Shown here: positions 12,373 through 23,260 of the stretch, one piece after another | Numbering within the stretch: the first letter of the stretch is position 1 | Layout of the letters: each line of letters opens with the position of its first letter | Assembly: GCA_037176905.1 (NCBI GenBank) | Contig: JBBBWG010029899.1 | Coordinates: 1 to 51,213 of the forward strand | Source: Azolla pinnata | Lineage: Eukaryota > Streptophyta > Polypodiopsida > Salviniales > Salviniaceae | Reading direction: 5' to 3' | Length of the DNA stretch: 51,213 bases | Translations under genes and position numbers: made by a program | The notes under the pieces: generated by a model | Database searches by the model: none | Told to the model about the DNA's origin: nothing | Seen by the model: the letters and a program-made list of their open reading frames with translations, nothing else

Positions 12373-12936
12373 ATGGGTCCGGCTCGTCAGCCCGCCGCCG
12401 TGGCTTGCTACGTAGCGCTGCTGATGATTGTGGCCGCATCGACGCTGGCGGCGGCGCGGCGGAAGCCGCCGCAGGGGCCCGAGAGCTTCACATTCTACAT
12501 GCACAACCAGGTGTACAACCCGGCGGTGAACAACTCGGAGTTCAGCTCGGTGTATAGCGCGGGGCCCGCCAACTTTAGCCAACCGAACCCGTACAGCTTC
12601 GGGGTGCGCGCGACGTTCGAGGACGCGATCACCGCCGATCCGTCGCCAGATTCGGAGCCCATCGGCGTGGCCCAGGGCTTCTGGATCTTCGACTCGCAGA
12701 AGGGCTACGTGCTCCAGCACGTGTTCACCGCGAGCATCACGTCGGGGCCCTACATCGGCACGATCGCGATCTCGGGCCAGATCGACGAGGACGCGGCGAC
12801 GCGCGTCCTCGCCGTCGTCGGCGGCACCGGCGACTTCCTCGCCGCCCGCGGCTCCGCGACCAACAAGCTCGTCGTCATCGATCACACGCCGCCCGCCAAG
12901 TGGACCCTCTCCTTCGATCTCGACCTCTACTACTGA
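12373..12936 (+). CDS. Dirigent-domain protein, intronless, secreted
   Basis: A 187-aa protein typical in length for dirigent proteins, which steer the coupling of phenoxy radicals into lignans or lignin-like products in the apoplast. Residues 1-~31 (MGPARQPAAVACYVALLMIV, then an Ala-rich stretch) form a signal peptide. Residues ~37-187 form the eight-stranded dirigent barrel, with FYMHNQVYNP near the start and the conserved VVGGTGDFLAARG motif near the end. The start was chosen because the signal peptide begins right there; the in-frame ATG at 12253 would only add repeat-derived residues. The gene is very GC-rich compared with its flanks. A TATA box at 11681 and a repeated leader precede it. 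Which dirigent subfamily, and whether it is stereoselective, cannot be told. Confidence 0.93.
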   Translation: MGPARQPAAVACYVALLMIVAASTLAAARRKPPQGPESFTFYMHNQVYNPAVNNSEFSSVYSAGPANFSQPNPYSFGVRATFEDAITADPSPDSEPIGVAQGFWIFDSQKGYVLQHVFTASITSGPYIGTIAISGQIDEDAATRVLAVVGGTGDFLAARGSATNKLVVIDHTPPAKWTLSFDLDLYY

Positions 12937-13015
12937 CCTGATCTGAGATGAGCTCAGCTGACCTGATCTGAGATGAGCTCAGCTGACCTGATCTCAGCAG
13001 AGCTGAGCTGATCTC
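12937..13015. repeat. 27-bp tandem repeat immediately after the dirigent stop
   Basis: Three units of CTGACCTGATCTGAGATGAGCTCAG follow the stop codon directly; the third is diverged. Each contains the self-complementary GAGCTC and CAGCTG, so the start of the 3' UTR could fold into repeated hairpins. Confidence 0.85.
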
Positions 13016-13109
13016 CGTTGCTTTGACCCTTAGAAAGAAAAAAAAAAAGCCTAAGAGCTTGTTAAAATATAATAATGCCCGTAGGGATAATAATATATTC
13101 CGTAGGCAG

Positions 13110-13390
13110 CACTTCTGCACGAATCGGACACGAGCTTGTAGCTTTGCCCAGAGTGTGTACGAAGCATGGTGTAGATATAAGTTTGTTAATATAATGTCCA
13201 AGCAAGGATAATGCAATATAATGTCCAAGCAAGGATAATGCGATATAAGTTTGTCAATGTAATGTCGAAGCAGGGATAATGCGATATAAGTTTGTTAATA
13301 TAATGTCCAAGCAGGGATAATGCTCCATAGTACTTCTGCACGAATTGGACACGAGCTTTTAGCTTTGCCCGGAGTGTGTACGAAGCACAT

Positions 13391-13423
<33 letters not shown>
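13110..13423. repeat. Nested tandem repeats and (TG)n(TA)n tract
   Basis: A ~60-bp segment (ACTTCTGCACGAATCGGACA to GTGTACGAAGCA) occurs at 13110-13170 and again at 13330-13386. Between the copies are four ~28-50 bp units of TATAATGTCCAAGCAAGGAT followed by AATGC. A TG/TA dinucleotide tract follows at 13391-13423. Confidence 0.85.
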
Positions 13424-13856
13424 GTATAATCACCAAATAGTCAGAAAGGCCCAGGTTCACATGATCGATACATAGGACTGTGGAGAATCGAACTTGCGAG
13501 CCTTCCTCTGCTTAAGAATAATCAATTGTAGTTCGTTTTGCCGCCTGCTTCCGCTCTAGCGTCCTCATGAAACCGTTCCTCTGCATTGTATATTGTGTGC
13601 GTACTCCGACGAAAACGATCCTTGTTGCAAACTCATGCCCCCCCTCGTCCCACATTAATCCAAATGCGACGATTGATCGGAAAGAGTTGCATAGGCCTTT
13701 TGATGGATCATTGTGTGATTCTTCTTCTTCTTAATATAGCTAGCGCATTTGGCTTGCGAAATTGTTGATCTAACTAGTTCCACTATTAGAGAATAACTCT
13801 GCCCAGAACGCTCTAAAAAAACTGAACAAATACGAACAAAAAACCGAACAAACTGG

Positions 13857-14400
13857 GTCAAGCCAAGCCAAATCATAAACCCCAAACCCTAAAATCGGGC
13901 CGAGATGTAGCAAACTCTGTCCAAACGGGGCCAAGCCAAGTCATAAGCTTTAAAACCCTAAACTCGAAACCCTAACAGGTAAAGCGAGCTGAGCCATAAG
14001 CCAAGCCAAATCATAAACCCCAAACCCTAAAATCGGGCCGAGATGTAGCAAACTCCGTCCAAACGGGGCCAAGCCAAGTCATAAGACTTAAACCCTAAAC
14101 CCGAAACCCTAACAGGTAAAGCGAGCTGAGCCGTAAACCCTAAACCAAACTAGAGCTATCGCAAAACTCTGTCTAAACTAGGCCAAGCCAAGTAATAAAC
14201 CCAAAACCCTAAATCGAGCTGAGCTGTAGTGAACTCTGTCTAAACTCTCATAAACCCTAAACCTAAATCGAGCCAAGCCGCCATGAACTTTCAACTCGGC
14301 TCTGGAAACCCTAAACCCGGGTTCTAGAAACCCTAAACCGGGTTCTAGAAACCCTAAACCGGAGTCTAGAAACCCTAAACCGGGGTTGGGAAACCCTAAA
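13857..14400. repeat. Telomere-like (CCCTAAA) composite tandem repeat
   Basis: A ~125-bp unit with TAAAATCGGGCCGAGATGTA, CCAAACGGGGCCAAGCCAAG and GAAACCCTAACAGGTAAAGC is duplicated in 13890-14135, with weaker copies to 14290. At 14303-14400 four ~20-bp units of CCGGGTTCTAGAAACCCTAAA follow, each an imperfect palindrome around CTAG. CCCTAAA cores are spread throughout. The block sits directly upstream of the gene at 14548. Confidence 0.85.
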
Positions 14401-14547
14401 TATGAAATTCAAAAAAGAGAGGGAGAATTTTGAAATGATCAGGCTTTCGTCCTCCATCTCCATCTCCATCTCCATCTCCTCCTGCATCCGATCCATCTCT
14501 GCACGATCCATGGTCGAAGCCCTTCCTTCCTGAATGATCCTCCAGCA

Positions 14548-15559
14548 ATGAAGCAGCTTGGACAGAAATCGCTCATCTCTCTTTTCTCTTCTTCTTCTTC
14601 TTCGTCTTCTTCTTCTTCTTCTTCTTCTGCTTCGTCTTCTTCATCGAGCATCCTTAGGTATCCAGTTCTTACCCTTCTGTTCTTTCTGCATTCTCCCGTT
14701 CTCCCTTTCCGGCTCTTCTTTCTTTCCTTTTTCCTTCGCATCTTCAATTTGTCCATGTTTGTGCGTCGATCTTGGCAGAGGTAACCTTAATAACAGGAAA
14801 TGCGGCGATCTTTCTCTCAACGACTTTCTGGACAAGACGATCGCATGCAAGGAGATAGAGAGGAAGAAAGACAAAGAGAAGCGAGAGATGGAGGAGAAGG
14901 AGAAGTTTTCCGCTGCTCCGTTCCCCAAAAATGTAATACTCAGTGAGGAATCCAAGCTTCACACCCCCAAAGCTTCATCTTTCTCTGCGCCGATCCCTTC
15001 TTGCAGCGAGAGGGTGTGTGAAAGTCTCCGTGTACGAAGGATTTCAAGTAAAGACAGTTTCGCAGACGATCTCAAGAAAAGTATGGCGTTTCGTTTCTTC
15101 TCCCTCTTTTGTATACAATTTCACTCTACCGAGCTCATCAAGTGAGAGTCATGGTATGGTGATTACATTGATAACTAGAGCTTGTTGTAGAACGCAGAAA
15201 AAGGTCCTTCGGGGATGGCTATGTTGATAAGCCTTCCTGTTTGCTAGTTCTTGGAGATGAACCTGTGTTCAACAGACCTAAGGTTCTCAGATCAGACTCC
15301 GATCGTTCGTTTTTCAATCACTGTATGTGTTTTCTCGCATCCTTCCTCTGCGTTTTTTCTTTTGTACATAGAAACGTATTGTTTTGGTACATGGGAAATT
15401 TCATTTCAACACCGATGCATTTGATCTGATGTTGCAGATTCGGATGGAAATGGATGGTGGGAACATGGCATGGTCGGGTTAGAAGCTGCTAAAACATGTG
15501 TTGAATGGGAAGGAATAGGATCGATGAGCTTAGGGGATCCGTTTATGTCACCGTTGTGA
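14548..15559 (+). CDS. Uncharacterised four-exon protein with Ser tract and basic NLS-like cluster
   Basis: The exons 14548-14657, 14779-15080, 15191-15322 and 15438-15559 are GT-AG joined and in frame, giving 221 aa. Residues ~13-36 are a serine tract encoded by a TCT/TCG repeat. A charged segment (KEIERKKDKEKREMEEKEK) follows. Exons 2 and 3 join across a basic cluster, KKKRRKRS, a likely nuclear localisation signal. After it comes a well-formed globular-looking piece (SFGDGYVDKPSCLLVLGDEP) and a Trp-containing C-terminus (GNGWWEHGMVGLE, then CVEWEGIGSM). I do not recognise the family. The exon model rests on splice signals, the unbroken frame and protein-like composition. The start is the first ATG in this frame after the telomere-like block. 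Confidence 0.65.
14579..14645. repeat. (CTT)n microsatellite coding for poly-Ser
   Basis: TTC/TCT triplets with occasional TCG and GCT lie within exon 1 of the uncharacterised gene and give the Ser-rich tract. Confidence 0.9.
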
Positions 15560-16335
15560 TCGAGCTAATTTTTTTACACTGCGTTCATTTGATGATATGC
15601 AGCTAATTGATCCTCAACATGAGCAACACTTCTGCAGCATTCCAAAGCCATGTTTAAAAGCTTGAGAAAAATCAAAATGCTGTCAACATCGAATGTTTAA
15701 GCACAGTGGACTGCCAGTGATGGATCAATCTAACATATGTTTTCTCAATCCTCTTTTAGAAAAGGAGAGCTTTTTATATAGAGTGCTTGTTTGAGGCAAT
15801 GTGCCAATTTCTGGAATGGTAGAACTCGGATCATTTGGCCATCCTTGTCTCTTTTGTGTGCCCAATGGGAATTGTACCTGAATAAATACCGAGCAATACC
15901 ATGCTATTGAAGATTGTGAGCCTGTATTTTGATGCTATGTCTGTATCCAGTTAGAGTGTTTCATCTTGCTTTGGAGCCCCAACTCTATTGCTAACATGTG
16001 TGGGAGGTGAGCTTAAAGTCTCTCTTTTGACACCAGTATGACAATAGGTTTGGAAATTTTTGTTGGATACAGCAAGCAGAAAGAAAAAAGTCTGCCCTCT
16101 TCCACAGCAAAACCGTTACATCAGTTGCAAATCTACTCGTTACAAATGTATCTCTTCTGTCATTGTATTCTCACTGGTGATCTGAGAAGACATGTATGTA
16201 GGGTGCTGGTTGTGTAGTTACACAGATGTATACTGCGATCGATCGGATGAATATACAGATTTTGCTTACAAAAATCCTGAATGAATGTTGTGTCGGCAGG
16301 AAGTACTAGAACAAAGGAGCTTCACACAAATGCTC
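15560..16335. other. Intergenic, 3' flanks of two convergent genes
   Basis: This region lies between the stop of the 221-aa protein gene (+) and the stop of the coiled-coil gene (-). No coding frame, RNA gene or repeat is evident; it probably holds both 3' UTRs. Confidence 0.6.
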
Positions 16336-19300
16336 TTATGGATGATGGTGAATTGAAGCGGATTGATCACTCCTCTTACTTTGCATTGATGGTATTGCTG
16401 ATGCTGATGCCATAGCTGAACTTGGCTGGCTACCCAGATGATGAACATATAATTTCCCTTCTCCTAGCTGTATATTGGTTGATGACTGGCATCGGAGCTT
16501 CCCATCCAATACACATGGCTTCTTCAGACTGGTTTCAGTCTTCCTCTCATTGCCGAGTTTTATGGGTATCTTTCCCTCGCTTAACGCAGGGCTCTGCTCT
16601 ACTCCCGTGTTCCGGTTGCTTAGCTCTTCATGTCTCCCTTGCTCCTGGTGTTGCTTCATAGACCAACAGCGATTGCGGCTGTGCTCATGGCTATGGTGAT
16701 GATGACATTGGGGTGCATTCTCCAAATCACGGATGATACAAACTTTGGTGGTATTCACATGATTGTATGGATTCGGCTCTCCCATACAGGTACTACTTTG
16801 CTCATCATTCATGGCATTGCTTGCTCCTTTTGTAGTTGGATTTTCACAATGGGGGCATCGAGGCTTGGGGCTCAATGGTGGCGTTGTCATGCCGGTTTTC
16901 TGTTGTTCTTGTTCTTGTCTTTGCTGTACTTGATAGAGCTGCTCACCATCATCGCGGCTGGAGATGGGCATCTTCAGGAGGTTTTCCTTCTTCGTCTTTG
17001 CCACCATTTGGAAGAGCATCACAACCTGCCCGCCGAGAGTGCTGCATTTCCTCTCTGCCATGGAAGCTCCGTCTAATGCTGTCTGCACACCCACCCGAAC
17101 ATTCTCCATTTTCTCTTCCACAATCCTGCAGTAGGGCTACATCACATTTTTAGCATAATAAGAAACTATGCATCAAGCTTTGGCATAAAGATGCATCAAA
17201 TCTCGCAGGAAACACAAATCATGCACTAAAACTTAGGCATAAAACTGATGCATAACAGATTACAAATGGATGATGTAAGCAAGGGGCGTCTCAGATTTAT
17301 GTATATGTATGTTATGAACTCTCCCTAACCACAGTGTTTGTGTTTTCAGCAATCAGAACTATGTATAAACTGTGGCATAACATGCATCGAATCGTATTTC
17401 ATGCTCTAAAACTATGGCATAAAACTCTAGCATATAGCATCTAATTAGTCAATCTAAGCAAGGAGAATCCACAATCCTGCACTAGAGCTGTGTAATGCAT
17501 GTTTGCATGCATTGAATCGTAATTCATGCACTAAAACTATGCATAAAGCTCTAGCATAACATCTAATTAGTGAATGTAAGCAAGGAGAATCCACAATCCT
17601 GCACTAGAGCTGTGTAATGCATGTTTGCATGCATCGAATCGTAATTCATGCACTAAAACTATGCTTAAAACTCTAGCATAATATCTAATTAGTCAATGTA
17701 AGCAAGGAGAATCCACAATCCTGCACTAGTGCTGTGTAATGCATGTTTGTATCAACAAACAAATTCTGGTTCATGGTGTACCTCATATTAGAGATGGCAT
17801 CGGATTCTACACGGCGGATTCTGGTCTCCAAGCCCTCGATCGCCTTCATGTCGACAGCTCCTCTGTCATCTTCGATGTCTCCTTCATGTTGCCCTTCCGT
17901 CCTTTGCAGGAATCGGGAGAGCTTGCGATGTAGATCGATCAATCTCTCCCTGCGCTCCTGCATCGAGTTCTCAATGCCCTCGATTCCGCTGCTGTACTTG
18001 TCGGGTTCGAGCTCAGGCAAGTCAATCACCTTCTTCTTCTTCTGATCTGAGATCTCGTGTTCTAATGCGGAGATCTTCTTCTCCAGATCCTGTAGAACTG
18101 TCGACGCAGATGCATACCTCTGTGACCACATTTCAACTTCTTTCTGTAAGCTTCCATAGCCAGTTTGCAGATCCATGACAGAGGAAGCTGTGTCCGAATG
18201 CAAGGTTTCGACCTTCCGGTTCGTCTCACACAGGCTTTCGTCGATCTTCCTTCGAAAGCTTTCCGATTCTTGCCCCAAATTGCGCTGTTCTTGCTCCAAA
18301 ACCTCGACCCGGTTCTTGCTCTCACCTTCAGACTCCATGGATTCTCTGAGCTTCTCCTCCAGATCCTCGAAGCCATGCTTCATCGTCTCATCTCGCAGCT
18401 TTAGATCTTCCTCCCGCTTCCGTTTGAGATCGGCTAATGCATGTTCTGTCGTTCCCAACCGAAGGTCCAAATCCTGACACAGGATTGATAGCTCTGCTTC
18501 TTTTGCTTCGATATCCACATGCCTGCGCATCATCGATTCGGAGCACTCCTTCCGGAGCTTGTAGACCTCCATTAGAGCTTTCTCAGCATTTTCAGCAGCT
18601 TCTTTCTGTGAATTGGCGACGTTTTCAATCTCCTCCCGGATATGGCGGAGGCCATGGCTCTTGGCTTCATACAAGGAATCCATGGTGAGCTTCATCTCCC
18701 TTCCGATCTCCTCCTTCACCTTCCTCATTAGATCGGAGGCGGATGCCATAGCCTCAGCAGCAAGAGAGTCTTGCTTCACGATGCTCTCCATCTCCGCTGA
18801 CAAGCTAGACATCACCTCGTCGACGATGACATTCGCCTTGTCTGCAGCATCAGAAGCTCTCTGCAAAGCTTCCACGCTTCGATCTCGCAGAGCCTCTTCT
18901 TCCACGATCTTCTCCTTCTCCTTCTTCATCGCATCTTCACCGAAGCTTGATCGGAGAACCTCCAGCTCCTGCTCGATCTCTCGCTTGAATGCATCGAGCT
19001 CGACCCTGGATTGCATGCTCTCCTTCTTGAACAGATGGAGCTGCCTTCTCAGCATCCCATTCTCAGCTCTCAGCTGTTCTTGCTCCTGCCCGATCCGTTG
19101 CTTCGCTTCCTCGGCTATGGAGGTCAGCTTCTTCACATCATCTCGGAGTTCTTCTCTCCCTTTGGCCATCAGATCCACTTCATCCCACAGAGCATGGAAC
19201 TCTTCCTTCATCTCCATCACCTCCTCCTCCAACAGCAGCACTCCCTCCCTTCGTTCCAGCGATCGATTGCCCTCGATCAGCACGTCCTTCTCCGCCCGAA

Positions 19301-21745
19301 GCTTTTCGAACCCAGCTATGGCAAGCTCCTCCATCTCCTTCCGCAGCTCGATCCTCTCCATGTCTCTCCTCGTGTCGGCTTTCTTGATCTTCTCGGCGAG
19401 CTCCGAAACCACCTCCGCCTTCATGCTTGCAACTAGAGCTTCCATTTCCTTCCTCATCATCGTGCCCATACAAGCTGCATCATCTGGCGAATCGGCATTC
19501 TCGACCTCGCCTCTCGATCCTTGTTCGGAGCACCCTTCGAGCACTACCCTCTCGACCCGATTCAACCCATTTCGGAGCTCCTCCATCCTCTTCTGCACCC
19601 CGCCGAGCTCGCGATCTTTGCCATCTCTCCATGCCCGCAAGTCCTTCTGCAGAGATTGCATCTCGCGCTGCCATCTCTCACCTTCCTCTTCCGCCAACGC
19701 CGTGAAGCCATCGATGCAGGCCCTCAATTCGCCCATCAAGCTCTGTAGAGCATCGGTCGAGTCAGCTTCGTGGTGCGGTCTGATTTCGAGGCTCAATCTG
19801 CCGTTGTTCTTCTTCTTCGACCACTTCTTCCTCATCATTGCGACAGTATCCGATGCATGATTCGATGCACGATTCGAGCCAGGGACAGGATGAGAATCCA
19901 TGGCCTTTCGGATCGTATCGTCCATCGCTCGGAAGACTCCTTGAGTCTTCTGAGATCTTCTCCGGCGCGATCTCGGCGGCTTATGGCTCAGGTCATGGTG
20001 CTTGGAGGAGAATATCTCTAATGTACAGGAAGATGCTGCTCCAGGATCAAGGCTCTCTTCGGTAGAGCTATACTTCCTTGCATTATCATCATCTTCATCG
20101 ATGCGATGCTGCAAGATTACAATATCACCACCACCATCACCAGCAGCAGCAGAAGCAGTGTCATCATTGTACCTGCCCAAAGATATGATCTTCCTGGCAG
20201 CAGATCCTTTCTCAGTGTCTATGTCTGTACAAGATGATGGGCTTTGCACTGTATAGCTCAAGCTTTCCTTCTTCTTCCTGATCTCGATGAATCGGCGAGC
20301 ATATCCAGACCTCCGTCGCGGTGACCTGATCATGTCATTGGCATTGTCAGGGTACCAAGCCTCGCTGCCGCCGCTTATGTCTGCGCTGTAATGGAGCGAG
20401 GACGAGTGCTTCTGCGCTTCAGATGCTTGCCATGGGCTTGCTTCCATGGCTTGATCAGATGCTGCTACACTACTACGAAGATCCATGGATGATGGCGATG
20501 ATGGTCTGTTTGGGCTCTGGTTCCTGCATCCTCCCCGCGGCATCATATCATCATCGCATACTAGAAATATGTGGACACCGAAATATGTGGTGAGTTTGAG
20601 CAACTGAAGCACCGCTTGCATACCAAATCATCACAAATTATGGCATTCATTAAATGAGCATATGTGCATGCATTCGTAGACGCTTGCTTGCTTGCATACT
20701 AGAAGGTGTTGCAACACTTGAAGCATCACTTGCATGCCAAATCATCGTTAATGGCATTCATGAAATGAGCACATGTACATGCATTCATTGGGTGAAATAT
20801 GTGGTGAGTTTGAGCATCTGAAGCATCACGCTTGCATACCAAATCATCACAAATTATGGCATTCATGAATGAGCACATGTACATGCATTCATAGACTGTT
20901 GCTTGCTTGCATGCATACTAGAAGATGTGGCAACACACAGAAATATGTGGTTGAGTTGGAGCACCTGAAGCATCACTTGCATGCCCAATCATCGCAAATG
21001 GCATTCATGAAATGAGCACATGTACATGCATTCATAGAGTGAAATATGTGGTGAGCTTGAGCATCTGAAGCATCACTTGCATACCAAATCATCACAAATC
21101 ATGGCATTCATGAATATGAGCACATGTACGTGCATTCATAGACTGTCGCTTGCTTGCATGCGTACTAGAAGATGTTGCAACACACAGAAATATGTGGTGA
21201 GTTGGGGCACCTGAAGCATCACTAGTACCGTCGATCTCTTCCGAAGCTGAGCCACGTTTGATCCTGGCTTTACCTGCGAGAGCATGCCTAACTATGGCGG
21301 CTGATGATTCAGGGGAACACATGGGGCCACCCCCGAATCTTGTATTTGAACAAATGCTGCTACCGGAGAGATTCTGATGCTTGTGGGAGCCCCCAGAGTT
21401 AGGGTTATATTGGCGAGGGTTAGCTGTCCAAGTACCCCAGCTCTGCTGCTTCTTGGCGGGGGAAGGAAGCGGAGAAGAAGACTCGGAGCAGGCGGCGGCT
21501 CCATCCTCCTCATCAGAAACCCTAGCACAGGCCTTGATCTCGTTCTCCTCTTCGATTGCCATGGCCGATCTCCTGCGCGGATCGCGCTCACTGCTGCACA
21601 AGGATTGCGCCCTGTGGCAGCGCGAATCTGTCGGTGCCCGATTCGGCCGCTGGGAATTGGACGAAGATGAAGATGAAGATGAGGATGAGGAAGAGGAGGA
21701 ATGAATGATGAGCCTGCGACTGCGATGCTGTTGTCGGGCGGCCAT
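16336..21745 (-). CDS. Large coiled-coil protein, uncharacterised
   Basis: The modelled exons are 21745-21211, 20560-17782 and 17125-16336, all GT-AG and in frame, giving about 1367 aa. Residues 1-178 are low-complexity, with a poly-Ser run, an acidic patch and SWGTWTANPRQYNPNSGGSH. Residues ~180-450 are basic and Ser-rich (SPRRRSGYARRFIEIRKKKE). Residues ~450-1100 are a near-continuous heptad-rich coiled coil with many E/K/R residues (e.g. ELAEKIKKADTRRDMERIEL). The tail, ~1106-1367, has Gln-rich and His-rich patches and CPHCENP. This suggests a filamentous or scaffold protein; I do not recognise the family. The large middle exon is secure. The upstream join at V179 and the start are less so: the frame stays open upstream of 21745 for about 70 codons without an ATG, and both introns are minisatellite arrays. 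Confidence 0.72.
17140..17775. repeat. ~115-bp minisatellite filling intron 2 of the coiled-coil gene
   Basis: Units carry TGCATGCATCGAATCGTAAT, TCATGCACTAAAACTATGCA, TCTAATTAGTCAATGTAAGC and GAGAATCCACAATCCTGCAC. Three good copies lie in 17440-17745 and older, looser ones back to 17150. The repeats fill nearly the entire 656-nt intron (17126-17781). Confidence 0.85.
20575..21208. repeat. Minisatellite filling intron 1 of the coiled-coil gene
   Basis: Units contain GAAATATGTGGTGAGTTTGA, CATCTGAAGCATCACTTGCA, TACCAAATCATCACAAAT, ATGGCATTCATGAAATGAGC, ACATGTACATGCATTC and CTTGCTTGCATGCATACTAGAAG. The order repeats about every 100-250 bp, in four or five copies, across the whole intron (20561-21210). 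Confidence 0.85.
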
Positions 21746-21964
21746 GGCTTCGGATTCGAGCTCCACGATCCTCAGGGAGGCGAGAGCGGATCGAGCCCTG
21801 TGCTCGGGATGAGAGGCGATGGCGGCAGAGACGTGGGTCTGGAACTCGCGCAGCTGCGGAGATGCTGTGATCTCCTGCTGAAGGCCGCCCCCTTCTTCAG
21901 CCGGAGGCGGGCGCTCTTGCAGTAGAAGCTCAGCGACGCTTGGGGGGAAGCTTGGTGCTCCTCC

Positions 21965-22300
21965 CTAGCCATAGCCATGGCTGCTGCTTCATCAGATTCT
22001 GTGTCTCTGCCTTTGTCTTTGTCATAGCCATGGCTGCTGCTTCATCAGATTCTGTGTCTTTGTCTCTGTCTTTCTCTTTGTTTTTGTCATAGCCATGGCT
22101 GCTGCTTCATCAGATTCTCTGTGTCTTTGTCTCTGTCTTTGTCTTTGTCTTTGTCATAGCCATGGATGCTGCTTCATCATCAGATTCTCTGTGTCTTTGT
22201 CTCAGTCTTTGTCATAAGCCATGGCTGCTGCTTCATCATCAGATTCTCTGCGTCTTTGTCTCTCTCTTTGTCTTTCTTTGTCTTCGTCTTTGTTCTGTTT
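21965..22300. repeat. ~62-bp minisatellite in the 5' leader of the coiled-coil gene
   Basis: Five copies share ATAGCCATGGCTGCTGCTTC, ATCAGATTCT and a GTCTTTGTCTCTGTCTTTGTC tail. In the sense strand of the coiled-coil gene each unit carries ATGGCTATG followed by ACAAAGACA..., so each could start a short upstream ORF. The array lies ~220-550 bp before the modelled start codon. Confidence 0.9.
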
Positions 22301-22929
22301 CCTGAGGATGATGATGGACCGTTAATTGCAGTTGCCTGCAAAAGCCTTCAGCTGAAGTCACTTGGAATTGGCCTAGTGTGAAACCGACCTATGTCCTCTT
22401 CTGAGCTATGTAACATGAAGAAGCAGAAGTAGAAGAAGAAAAAGAAGAAGCAAAGAAGGAGGAGGAGGAAGATCCTTTGTTTGATCCTTTGCGTTGCGTT
22501 TCTCCGTAGTAGTAAACTGCCCTTGAAATGCCCTACACTCGAATCTCGGATCGGATCGTGTTTTTCTTGTATGTATTGTATGTAATTGGTTGCTTGAATG
22601 CCCTGAAACTGATTCGTTGTTGTTGGTCCCGAAAAGGATGATGGGTATTGCTTGGACTTCGATGCGTTCCTTGCATGGTTCCGCTTGCTGATTGGCTACC
22701 AACTCAAGGAGGTTACCTTGCTGATTAAAAGCCACTAATTAAGGCAGAGTATATGGAGGTGTATGCCATTGTATTTTGTATAGGGAGCAAACAGGAAGCA
22801 GCAGAATGAGGCAGCAACTCTAGGTGTAGTGTAGATCAATCGATTGGGATTAGTGAGAGGATTGGTGGAAATGGCACCCATGTGGGAACAGACAATTGGA
22901 TCGATATTGAAATGGCATCGTAACTGTAG
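22301..22929. other. Intergenic, upstream of the coiled-coil gene
   Basis: Nothing codes convincingly here. A purine-rich GAA/GGA stretch lies at 22415-22470. The open frame at 22406-22735 (-) is low-complexity at its end and has no protein-like features. Confidence 0.5.
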
Positions 22930-23260
22930 TAGTTGATCACATTTCTAGCCCTATCAAGTCAATTGATCCAATTCGATGCTCCTTATCAAGCCGATTGATT
23001 CACTCAAGTGCCTACCCAGCCGATGAATCGCCTATCAAGCCGATTGATTGAATTCGATGCCTACCAAGCCGATGGATCCAATTCAATTCCTCCAACCTGA
23101 TCAATCCAATTCCAATGCCAACCAAGCTGATTGATCTAATTCAATGCCTACCAAGCCAAATGGATCCAATGCTATGCTTACTCAGCCCATTGATCCAATT
23201 CAATGTCTTAACAAACCATTCGATCCAATTCCATCGATGCCTAAGTTTTATAATAGTTTC
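22930..23260. repeat. ~28-bp tandem repeat (GCCGATTGATCCAATTCAATGCCTACCAA)
   Basis: About ten degenerate copies of an AAGCCGATTGATCCAATTC plus (A/G)ATGCCTACC unit lie between the coiled-coil gene's leader and the DeSI gene's 3' end. Copies differ by 10-30 percent, so the array is old. Confidence 0.8.

Noticed and set aside
18613..19860. 415-aa Ser-rich open frame on the plus strand
   Set aside because: It is antisense to the coiled-coil exon. Its Ser/Phe richness is the mirror of Glu/Lys-rich codons on the minus strand.
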